IMG/VR virus record: IMGVR_UViG_3300032217_001070
Coordinates: 1 to 39,233 of that record
DNA: 39,233 bases
From: a virus
Reading direction: 5' to 3' (one strand)
The position numbers and the translations under genes were made by a program. Shown one piece after another: positions 9,210-15,282 of the stretch; position 1 is the stretch's first letter, and every line of letters starts with the position of its first letter. Under the pieces are notes generated by a model. The model saw only the letters and a list, made by a program, of their open reading frames with translations, was not told the DNA's origin and made no database searches.

Positions 9210-10057
9210 ACTCAGCCCAGTTAGCCCAGCGTCTCGTTCGATTCACGCCGGCCAAGGACGTAGCTTTACTTACGGTTGAGGATGCAATCCGATTCGTTGA
9301 TATTATCAACTCAGGACTTTCCGCATATCACCAAAGGACTCCTCCAAACTATCGTCATGCTAGCGCAAGTGTGACGCTTCCGGCCCCTATGACAGCCTCA
9401 TTTGGACTAACAAACGGTAGTCAAAACTTCACGGGTTATACTGCGACAGCAAGCCAAGAGGGATCCTCGGTAGTGTTTGCAGATAAAAATGATCCCCAGC
9501 AGATCGTAGGAACAAACCAATTCCTAGCAAACTGGGGTGGGAGTACTGGGACTATAAACGGGACGATTTACGGAGATGCAATTCAGCTTCCATCCGGCGT
9601 CGCTAGGGTTGTCACGCATCCCGCAATCAACGGGAACGTTCTGAAAAGGGAGGATGCTGAAATATGGATTAGCCCAACAGCAGTCGGAAAGCCTTCGGCT
9701 TATAAACTAGAAGCAGTCGGATCTATCGGTGGTGCATTCCCTCCATTCTATCTGCGGGTTCACCCTCTTCCGGAAACCTCGTATATCGTTTCATTGACGG
9801 TTGAACTTGAGCCTAGCCAGTTAGTTATTACAGATCTTTCGGCTCAAACAACGATTCCAGTACGGAATAGTCATGTTGCGTCATTCCTTTTGCCTATTTG
9901 CGAAGGGGAGCTAGCGATGAGCGAGCTATGGAACTCCGAGTTTTCTAAAGATGGAGTCATGAAAAGATACGAAAATGCCATAATTGGACTAGGACAACTT
10001 GAGTCTAATAATATGGCTTCACCCGCCAACAGGGTGAAATCTGCGATGGGATACTAA
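9206..10057 (+). CDS. Second connector/tail-tube-like structural protein
   Basis: 283 aa, beta-rich in the middle (FGLTNGSQNFTGYTATAS and following) with a helical N-terminus (LAQRLVRFTP; AIRFVDIINSG) and a helical C-terminus ending in Ser/Asn-rich residues. It follows the adaptor with an ATGA overlap. Domain layout and context suggest a tail tubular or nozzle-associated protein, but no diagnostic motif is present. Confidence 0.55.
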   Translation: MNSAQLAQRLVRFTPAKDVALLTVEDAIRFVDIINSGLSAYHQRTPPNYRHASASVTLPAPMTASFGLTNGSQNFTGYTATASQEGSSVVFADKNDPQQIVGTNQFLANWGGSTGTINGTIYGDAIQLPSGVARVVTHPAINGNVLKREDAEIWISPTAVGKPSAYKLEAVGSIGGAFPPFYLRVHPLPETSYIVSLTVELEPSQLVITDLSAQTTIPVRNSHVASFLLPICEGELAMSELWNSEFSKDGVMKRYENAIIGLGQLESNNMASPANRVKSAMGY

Positions 10058-10058
10058 A

Positions 10059-10613
10059 ATGGAAAACATCATCCCTCTTTCAGACCTAGATAATCTAATC
10101 ACTGAAACGATTCAGCAGATTAAGGTTGGTATTGTTGGTGCAAGGCAGTACGCAATCGCTGAACTTCCTGAGAAGGTTGATTTTGAGATGAATCTAGTAC
10201 GGGGTTGGCAGGATTCTTCTTACGCACTTCAAAAAACAACGTCTAAGACTGGAACTGCCAACCAAAACCAAAGCTCTACAAATACCGGAACACAGGGTCA
10301 GGTAAGCACTGAAACTGGTGGCGTTACAAGAACTAGCGCAGGAACTAGCACCGGAACCAGTACCGGAACTAGCACGGGAACGAGTACCGGAACTAGCACG
10401 GGAACGAGTACCGGAACTAGCACGGGAACGAGTACCGGAACTAGCACGGGAACAAGTACTGGAACTAGCACAGGAACGAGTACCGGAACTAGCACAGGAA
10501 CCAGCACCGGAACTAGCACTTCGACCAGCACCGGAACCAGCACCGGAACAAAAACAGACACTCAGAACAATAGTTATTCTTATGGTCAAGCTGACGGGAT
10601 AATGGGCAACTAG
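10059..10613 (+). CDS. Ser/Thr/Gly-repeat protein with (STGT)n stalk
   Basis: 184 aa. Residues 1-55 form a plausible folded or helical head (amphipathic DLDNLITETIQQIK). From about residue 92 to 164 the protein is an almost perfect run of Ser-Thr-Gly-Thr units with one STST variation, then a short polar tail ending YGQADGIMGN. The run is encoded by a 12-bp tandem repeat. Such mucin-like segments are extended, and Ser/Thr could be glycosylated; a glycosyltransferase and sugar epimerase lie 5 kb upstream in the same operon. Likely a spacer or stalk in the virion. No family can be named. Confidence 0.65.
   Translation: MENIIPLSDLDNLITETIQQIKVGIVGARQYAIAELPEKVDFEMNLVRGWQDSSYALQKTTSKTGTANQNQSSTNTGTQGQVSTETGGVTRTSAGTSTGTSTGTSTGTSTGTSTGTSTGTSTGTSTGTSTGTSTGTSTGTSTGTSTGTSTGTSTSTSTGTSTGTKTDTQNNSYSYGQADGIMGN
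10332..10549 (+). repeat. 12-bp tandem repeat encoding STGT units
   Basis: About 18 degenerate copies of a 12-bp unit of the type ACCGGAACTAGC / ACGGGAACGAGT. Third codon positions vary among copies while Thr-Gly-Thr-Ser is kept, so the array is under protein-level constraint and not simply a recent slippage product. Confidence 0.9.
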
Positions 10614-10624
10614 AGGGCAAATAT

Positions 10625-11056
10625 ATGGATGGCAACGATTACGTACTTAAACTTGAGACTCTAAGCAGTAATTCCAATGAGAACCGGAATGAGAACCGGA
10701 ACGAGAATCGGAATGAGAATCGAAACGAAAATAAAAATGAGAATAGAAATGAAAACCGGAATGAGAACAAAAACGAAAACCGGAACGAAAACAGGAACGA
10801 AAACAGGAACGAGAACCGGAATGAGAACCGGAATGAGAACCGGAATGAGAACAAGAACGAGAACCGAAATGAGAACCGGAACGAGAATCGGAATGAGAAC
10901 GAAAACCGAAATGGGAATACGAGCGTAACTACAAATAAGAACGATAACAGTGTTCAGAATAGCAATTCAAACTCAAATGAGAATGCCACTGAGTCAGAGA
11001 AAGCTAATCTGGCTTGCGTATGCAAGTTCTCGGTAGCAATTAGAGGAGGGTTATGA
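10625..11056 (+). CDS. Asn/Glu/Arg-repeat protein (NENR)n
   Basis: 143 aa. A 17-residue N-terminus (MDGNDYVLKLETL) leads into 18 consecutive NEN(R/K) tetrapeptides (residues about 18-90) and then an Asn/Ser-rich segment and a compact C-terminus with ACVCKFSVAIRGG. Acidic and basic residues alternate every second position with Asn between, giving a charge-balanced, very hydrophilic chain that could be an extended or self-associating filament. It lies between the STGT protein and the fibre gene, overlapping the latter as ATGA, so it is probably a virion component. I recognise no family. Confidence 0.62.
   Translation: MDGNDYVLKLETLSSNSNENRNENRNENRNENRNENKNENRNENRNENKNENRNENRNENRNENRNENRNENRNENKNENRNENRNENRNENENRNGNTSVTTNKNDNSVQNSNSNSNENATESEKANLACVCKFSVAIRGGL
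10676..10918 (+). repeat. 12-bp tandem repeat encoding NENR units
   Basis: About 18 copies of a 12-bp unit of the type GAGAACCGGAAC, with synonymous variation (AAT/AAC, CGG/AGG/AGA/AAA). The unit shares the 8-mers ACCGGAAC and GGAACGAG with the STGT array 130 bp upstream, but is read one base out of register. Confidence 0.9.
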
Positions 11057-13260
11057 GCCTAAATACAACTGTACCAACGAATGTAGATGACACGTATGCA
11101 GTGCCATCTTTGCCGGTTGAAAATGTATCAAACAAAGAAGATAAGGCAAACAAGGGCATAGCAAATGGCTACGCCCCGCTAGACGCAACAAGCAAAGTTC
11201 CATCTGCAAACCTTCCAGCCATCGGCGATGCTTCTGGTCTAATCACAACACATAACTCAGCCACTACATCGGTTCACGGAATTGCGAACACGGCCAATCT
11301 CGTTCTGACCACCGATGCAAGGCTTTCCGACACAAGAGATCCCAAAGCACACACTCATGCAATTTCTGATGTAACAAACCTACAAACTACCTTGGATGGC
11401 AAACAAAATGCTGGTAGCTATGCCTCAGCAACGCATAGCCACGGAAACCTAGCAAATGATGGCAAAGTTATTGTTCCATACGGAGGCATTATTTCTGCAA
11501 CTGGCGTAGATGCTGGCTCATTCTCAGATGGCACATTCCCAATGATTCAAGGGGCCGGATCGGGTGGCGTTATCACAATAGCAAGCGGGGTAATATCTGT
11601 AATAAGTGCTGGAAGTGGCTATGTGGATGGACTTGCCACAAAAGCTGGTGGGAGCAGATATAACCTAGTAACTCAGGCTACTCAAAACGCTTCTACCAAT
11701 CTTCCCCTCATCACGACAACCGGTGGTGCGATAACTGCCGGCTCATTCGGAACTACGCCCAATAGCTTCTGCCAAGGGAATGACTCACGCCTTTCTGACC
11801 CAAGAACTCCTACTTCTCACACCCACGCACCTTCTGAAATTACTGGAACTGCCGTTGTAACATCTGACCTTTCAACTCACTCAGCGACTACTACATCAGT
11901 TCACGGAATTACTGATTCAAGCCAACTCGCATACAAAGGTGAAGCCTCAAACTTGTTTCATAGAAACATATTTGGATGGCCGTCAAACTCAATGGCATCG
12001 CAGAAAGGCACTAGGCAAAGTTTTTATACACCAACAACAAGCCCAGTCTTTTTTGATGGAACAGAGGGATGGTCATCAAACTCACGACCGATTTACTATG
12101 TGCCAGTTTTTATAAAGAACTCTGCATCTGGATCATTTACGTTAAGAGTCCCAGTTAAAAACTACTCTGGAAACATTTCGTCAGCACTTTTCTCAGCAGA
12201 TACATACGTAGGAACAGGACACATGGCCCTAGTGAAGGACTTAGGCACTGCTACCGCACTGCCTGAGGACGAATCATGCTACATAACCAGTTCTAGTGTA
12301 ACTGTATCTAGGGGATGGCACTTTGTAGCTTTATACTTTGACGCAGATCCCCTTGGCAAAATATGGAGATCTACCTATGATCCAAGCTCCATCCACTTTG
12401 CAGAGCATTTGTTTGATGCCCTTCCTAGATCGTATAACGACTTTGACTCAACTGAAAAAAGAAGGAGAATTGCAAGCGTAATTCGGAGGGTTGATGCTTC
12501 TCCTACTTGGCCTCCATCAACATCTTCCGCCCCAAAGATCATAAATAACGTCGAGTCTCCAACTGCAAGACTTGTTTATCAATTAAACAATCCTGACGGA
12601 ACCGTGGCAGTATCAAACACAAGTCAAATTAGACCGTCTTACATGGATCCAATCCTTGACTTCGCCACTAACGGAACCTCGCCTACAAGAGTAAATGATG
12701 GAGGCCCAACAAGCCCAGCAATTCTTAGCACTGCGTCACCAAGCACCCAAGGCGGGTACAACTTGCTTGCTTCGGCAAAGTCCGGAGCCATTGATCTTGC
12801 AAATAGTACGTACTTTTCATTCCCAATTACACCTCTGTCTGCTGGCCTAACAATCACTGCTGTTCAACTTTCATCCAGATCAACCTCAACAGGGCCGACA
12901 GGAGTAACGATACGGATAGAATCCAACAACAATGCGACTAGCGCATCAGCACCTTCAGTTGTGCCGATTACTTCTACATGGTCATCAGTTACCCTTTCTG
13001 GATCAATATCTCTTGTCGGTACATGCAATCTAAAGGTATATGGTTATGGAGGCACTGGGCCTACAAGTGTTGGCAACTGGAGAATCGATGCACTTGAAGC
13101 TAGAGGAACATTTAAGGTTCCTGCAACACCGGCAAATTGGACTGGACAAGACGCATCGTCACATTTCTTTGCATTCAGCGAAGTAGTTCCTTTTTTCCAT
13201 TGGGGATTCAATAGCTTAACTACGATTGGAACAGTAAATCCAAGCCTACAAGGAGTATAA
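11053..13260 (+). CDS. Tail fibre / receptor-binding protein
   Basis: 735 aa. The first 300 residues carry fibre repeats: SATTTSVHGI appears twice (near residues 74 and 275), and ARLSDTRDPKAHTHAISDVTNLQ is echoed by SRLSDPRTPTSHTHAPSEITG. DGKQNAGSYASATHSHG is a typical collagen-like/fibre shaft element. The C-terminal 400 residues look like a beta-rich receptor-binding head. It is more AT-rich than the capsid gene. It is coupled by ATGA to the NENR protein, so the repeat proteins and fibre are likely made and assembled together. It ends immediately before the tandem structured elements. Confidence 0.78.
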   Translation: MSLNTTVPTNVDDTYAVPSLPVENVSNKEDKANKGIANGYAPLDATSKVPSANLPAIGDASGLITTHNSATTSVHGIANTANLVLTTDARLSDTRDPKAHTHAISDVTNLQTTLDGKQNAGSYASATHSHGNLANDGKVIVPYGGIISATGVDAGSFSDGTFPMIQGAGSGGVITIASGVISVISAGSGYVDGLATKAGGSRYNLVTQATQNASTNLPLITTTGGAITAGSFGTTPNSFCQGNDSRLSDPRTPTSHTHAPSEITGTAVVTSDLSTHSATTTSVHGITDSSQLAYKGEASNLFHRNIFGWPSNSMASQKGTRQSFYTPTTSPVFFDGTEGWSSNSRPIYYVPVFIKNSASGSFTLRVPVKNYSGNISSALFSADTYVGTGHMALVKDLGTATALPEDESCYITSSSVTVSRGWHFVALYFDADPLGKIWRSTYDPSSIHFAEHLFDALPRSYNDFDSTEKRRRIASVIRRVDASPTWPPSTSSAPKIINNVESPTARLVYQLNNPDGTVAVSNTSQIRPSYMDPILDFATNGTSPTRVNDGGPTSPAILSTASPSTQGGYNLLASAKSGAIDLANSTYFSFPITPLSAGLTITAVQLSSRSTSTGPTGVTIRIESNNNATSASAPSVVPITSTWSSVTLSGSISLVGTCNLKVYGYGGTGPTSVGNWRIDALEARGTFKVPATPANWTGQDASSHFFAFSEVVPFFHWGFNSLTTIGTVNPSLQGV

Positions 13261-13268
13261 AAAAGAAC

Positions 13269-13391
13269 ATGAGTCATAATAACGGGCGTGACAAGATAGG
13301 TGGACAACCATCTCAGCCGGCTAACCAATGCATAGGTACTTATGCAGAGGCGATCCTGTTTTCTTGTGTGTACCCACGCCCGTTATTATGA
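13269..13391 (+). CDS. Possible 40-aa ORF inside structured element copy 1
   Basis: ATG at 13269 opens a 40-codon frame (MSHNNGRDK... to ...YPRPLL) ending in TGA at 13391. The N- and C-terminal codons lie in the two arms of the 19-bp stem. No good ribosome binding site is present, and an open frame of this length is not improbable by chance. The two copies encode identical residues across the shared part. Listed as a possibility only; the RNA structure explains the sequence better. Confidence 0.22.
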   Translation: MSHNNGRDKIGGQPSQPANQCIGTYAEAILFSCVYPRPLL

Positions 13392-13393
13392 CT
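13272..13393 (+). ncRNA. Tandem structured RNA element, copy 1
   Basis: A 122-nt element closed by a perfect 19-bp stem (13272-13290 with 13375-13393). Inside are P2 ACAAGA/TCTTGT (13291-13296 with 13362-13367), P3 AGGTGG/CCATCT with ACAA tetraloop (13298-13303 with 13308-13313, one G-U), and P4 TGCATA/TATGCA (13329-13334 with 13341-13346). The P4 loop GGTAC (13335-13339) can pair with GTACC (13370-13374) to form a pseudoknot. The G-U in P3 would be an A-C mismatch on the other strand, so plus-sense RNA is favoured. It does not match any RNA class I recognise. It lies between fibre and lysis genes in the late operon. Confidence 0.72.
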
Positions 13394-13415
13394 TTGATCT
13401 AACATAAAAAAGAAC

Positions 13416-13574
13416 ATGAGCCATAATAACGGGCGTGACAAGATAGGTGGACAACCATCTCAGCCGGCTAACCAATGCATAGGTACTTATGCAGAGGCGA
13501 TCCTGTTTTCTTGTGTGTACCCACGCCCGTTATTATGGCTTTCATCTAATATGAGTTACAACCGGCTTAAATGA
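13416..13574 (+). CDS. Possible 52-aa ORF through structured element copy 2
   Basis: Same frame as in copy 1, but the A-to-G change turns the TGA stop into TGG, so the frame runs on through LSSNMSYNRLK to a TGA at 13572-13574. That stop overlaps the ATG of the holin-region gene at 13571 as ATGA, the start arrangement used by most genes in this phage. The downstream gene has no Shine-Dalgarno motif, so it may depend on ribosomes arriving through this frame. This makes copy 2 more likely than copy 1 to be translated, though chance remains possible. Confidence 0.35.
   Translation: MSHNNGRDKIGGQPSQPANQCIGTYAEAILFSCVYPRPLLWLSSNMSYNRLK
13419..13540 (+). ncRNA. Tandem structured RNA element, copy 2
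   Basis: Same fold as copy 1: 19-bp closing stem 13419-13437 with 13522-13540, and identical interior. The closing stem keeps perfect pairing because the U-A pair of copy 1 (13274-13391) is a C-G pair here (13421-13538). The P4 loop contains the self-complementary GTAC, so copies could also contact each other by loop-loop kissing. Function unknown. Options include mRNA processing or stability signals, a packaging or assembly RNA, or a DNA cruciform. Confidence 0.72.
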
Positions 13575-13837
13575 TTGACATGAGTACTTCAGACAGAAAG
13601 AACATATCGGACGTTCGTGAGAGGCTTGCTCGCCTTGAGGAGCGAATCATCACGATTCAATCCGTTCTTGAGAAGAACACATCCGAACTGGCTGAATGGT
13701 CGGCAAAGGTATCTAGCCGGATTGAGTCCCTAGAACGTCTTAAATCCTATGCACTTGGCTTTATTGCCTTTGCTTCACTTGCGTTAAGCTACGCATACGA
13801 GTGGATAAAGATTAAGTTTTGGGGACAGCAACCATGA
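13571..13837 (+). CDS. Coiled-coil plus membrane-anchor lysis protein (XhlA-like)
   Basis: 88 aa. Residues 10-55 form a heptad coiled coil (VRERLARLEERIITIQSVLEK) followed by one transmembrane helix near residues 62-80 (YALGFIAFASLALSYAYEW) and a short basic tail. This resembles the XhlA-type proteins encoded beside holins. It begins the lysis block directly after the tandem elements, with an ATGA overlap at 13571-13574. A second in-frame ATG lies at 13580. Confidence 0.6.
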   Translation: MIDMSTSDRKNISDVRERLARLEERIITIQSVLEKNTSELAEWSAKVSSRIESLERLKSYALGFIAFASLALSYAYEWIKIKFWGQQP

Positions 13838-14436
13838 AGAGCAAAAAAAAGCAGGATCTAAACTCTCTTGTGACGTTTGTTCTTAAGGAAAATACCCTTC
13901 TCAGGTCAGTGATTATGCACCTACACAGGATGTTGAAAGACGCCGAGGCCGGTGCGTCCGATGAAGTAGGTGAAGTACACGTAAATAAACTTACGGCATC
14001 CCTCAAGCGTCTTGAGCGTTTTTATTCGGCAAGGTTTAAGTCTTTCCCTCCGTTAGCTATCCTCTTTGTGATATGTATTGTCGGTTGTTCGACAACAAGT
14101 AGCAAGAGATCCGCCGGTGACTTTAACCGTGTGGACTTTTACCTAGAGCAAGTTGGGGAAGCTAAAACAGTAGAAGATGCCAAAAAGCTGGCGGATAAGG
14201 CCAAGGCCCAGCTTGTATCGGCAAAAGAAGTATGCGCCTCGAATACCGAGGAACTGGATCGTGTTACTAAAGAGCTAAACGACGCAAATAAGAACGTCGA
14301 TTACTGGAAGGGGAAGCAGAGGAAGGCACTAAAAGAACTCTGGTTCTGGCGGGGTGCTTTGATTGTGGTCGGCTTATTTGCCATGAAGGGGCCGATCTTT
14401 TGGGTAATCCGCAAATTCGTGGGGATCCCTTGGTGA
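13834..14436 (+). CDS. Putative spanin-like membrane protein with internal lipobox
   Basis: 200 aa. Residues 1-70 are cytosolic-type and helical. A hydrophobic segment with lipobox-like IVGC follows (FPPLAILFVICIVGCSTTSS, around residues 71-90), then a coiled coil (about 105-160; KLADKAKAQL, ELNDANKN) and a second hydrophobic segment near the C-terminus (FWRGALIVVGLFA). Lipobox plus periplasmic coiled coil is what outer-membrane spanins have, but here it follows 70 extra residues, as if two lysis genes were fused or an internal start is used. It overlaps both neighbours as ATGA and GTGA. Confidence 0.5.
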   Translation: MKSKKKQDLNSLVTFVLKENTLLRSVIMHLHRMLKDAEAGASDEVGEVHVNKLTASLKRLERFYSARFKSFPPLAILFVICIVGCSTTSSKRSAGDFNRVDFYLEQVGEAKTVEDAKKLADKAKAQLVSAKEVCASNTEELDRVTKELNDANKNVDYWKGKQRKALKELWFWRGALIVVGLFAMKGPIFWVIRKFVGIPW

Positions 14437-14777
14437 GATTTCTAAGGAAGATTCAGGGGTTTTGGGCATTCGTATCGGCTTTAACCCTTTTCGTCGTTTC
14501 AAGGCCGGTTATCCAGAACCTAGATCCTAGTGCCGGATCTACGGATTTCGGGGTACTTCATGCCCTTGTTTTCGGCGTATGCGTATTTCTACTTTCCATC
14601 GCCTTAGCCTTTTTCGTCGTTAGCTCGGAGTTCCCGACGATTGACGAACACATGGACTCAGGCCGGTTTTTGCAGGATTGGAGATCAATTAACTCCCGCA
14701 CACGGGTAATTGTGACGGTTTGCGTAGTCTTAGTTCTTTTCTTTGGGGCAATTCTCTCAATCCGGAGTGGGTTATGA
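14433..14777 (+). CDS. Holin-like three-segment membrane protein
   Basis: 114 aa from the GTG at 14433, which overlaps the previous stop as GTGA. Three hydrophobic segments are visible (about residues 11-23, 42-62 and 91-110), a small size and a polar middle loop. It lies directly upstream of the endolysin, so a holin that permeabilises the inner membrane is the best reading. The endolysin starts 1 nt after its stop. Confidence 0.6.
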   Translation: MRFLRKIQGFWAFVSALTLFVVSRPVIQNLDPSAGSTDFGVLHALVFGVCVFLLSIALAFFVVSSEFPTIDEHMDSGRFLQDWRSINSRTRVIVTVCVVLVLFFGAILSIRSGL

Positions 14778-14778
14778 C

Positions 14779-15282
14779 ATGCGATTACTCCTCCGGATCA
14801 TGGTGGTCACGGCCCTCTGTGGATCGTGTTGGGCAGGAGAAAGGCAGGACGTGCTTAATTTCGCACGTTCGTTTCTTGGGGTTAAAGAAGCGACAGGAAA
14901 GAATGATGGCCCTGAGGTCGAGGCTTTCCTTGAGTCCGTTGGGCTTTCTAAGGGGGATCCTTGGTGCGCTTCATTCCTCTATTACGTTTTTTCCAAGAGC
15001 AGTACTGCGGTTGTACCGAGGTCTGGTTGGTCGCCTGATTGGGTATCCGGAGGCAAACGGCCAACTGCCGGAGTCCTTCCGGTTGCCGGAGTGTTTGGAA
15101 TCTGGTTCGAAAGCCTACGACGAGTGGCACATGTGGGCATTATCGAAAGAAATGAAGGTCAATGGGTATTCACTATCGAAGGGAATACGTCACCGGAGGG
15201 AAGCAGGGACGGGAACGGATGCTATCGGAGACGACGCCTAGTTAAGCAGATCTACAAAGTTAAGGACTACATCCATGAGTGA
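14779..15282 (+). CDS. Secreted endolysin, CHAP/NlpC-P60-like peptidoglycan hydrolase
   Basis: 167 aa. Residues 1-19 are a Sec signal peptide (MRLLLRIMVVTALCGSCWA, cut before GE). The papain-like catalytic residues are visible: Cys63 in GDPWCASF, His118 in RRVAHVG and a polar third residue in EGNTS (134-138). This matches CHAP/NlpC-P60 amidase-endopeptidases that cut peptide stems. Export by Sec means the holin would trigger or activate and not simply release it. An upstream in-frame ATG at 14743 lies inside the holin gene and lacks a signal-peptide start, so 14779 is preferred. Another frame through this gene (14720-15241) is a shadow. Confidence 0.82.
   Translation: MRLLLRIMVVTALCGSCWAGERQDVLNFARSFLGVKEATGKNDGPEVEAFLESVGLSKGDPWCASFLYYVFSKSSTAVVPRSGWSPDWVSGGKRPTAGVLPVAGVFGIWFESLRRVAHVGIIERNEGQWVFTIEGNTSPEGSRDGNGCYRRRRLVKQIYKVKDYIHE

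Larger units (their letters stand above)
13261..13554 (+). repeat. 147-bp direct tandem repeat, two copies
   Basis: Each unit starts with an A-run and GAACATGAG and contains the whole 122-nt hairpin element. Offset between copies is exactly 147 bp. Within the 122-nt elements only two bases differ (13274 T versus 13421 C; 13391 A versus 13538 G), and these two positions pair with each other. The short flank differs at a few more positions (TTTGATCTAACAT versus TTTCATCTAATAT). Confidence 0.93.

Noticed and set aside
10332-10918. CRISPR array from the repetitive DNA
   Set aside because: Repeats are 12 bp with no unique spacers and are explained by in-frame protein repeats.
13261-13554. MITE or insertion sequence with 19-bp inverted ends
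   Set aside because: No target-site duplication or transposase is seen, the copies are in head-to-tail tandem, and the interior forms helices and a pseudoknot. Not fully excluded.
13261-13570. Diversity-generating retroelement downstream of the fibre gene
   Set aside because: Hairpins after a fibre gene suggested it, but there is no reverse transcriptase and no variable/template repeat pair in the window.
14087-14098. TCGACAACAAGT at 14087 and again near 34087 as operator copies
   Set aside because: Both lie inside coding regions and encode the same Ser-Thr-Thr-Ser stretch, so shared codons are a sufficient explanation.
14720-15241. 173-aa open frame overlapping the endolysin in another frame
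   Set aside because: The endolysin frame has a signal peptide and catalytic motifs; the other frame has no recognisable domain and unusual composition.
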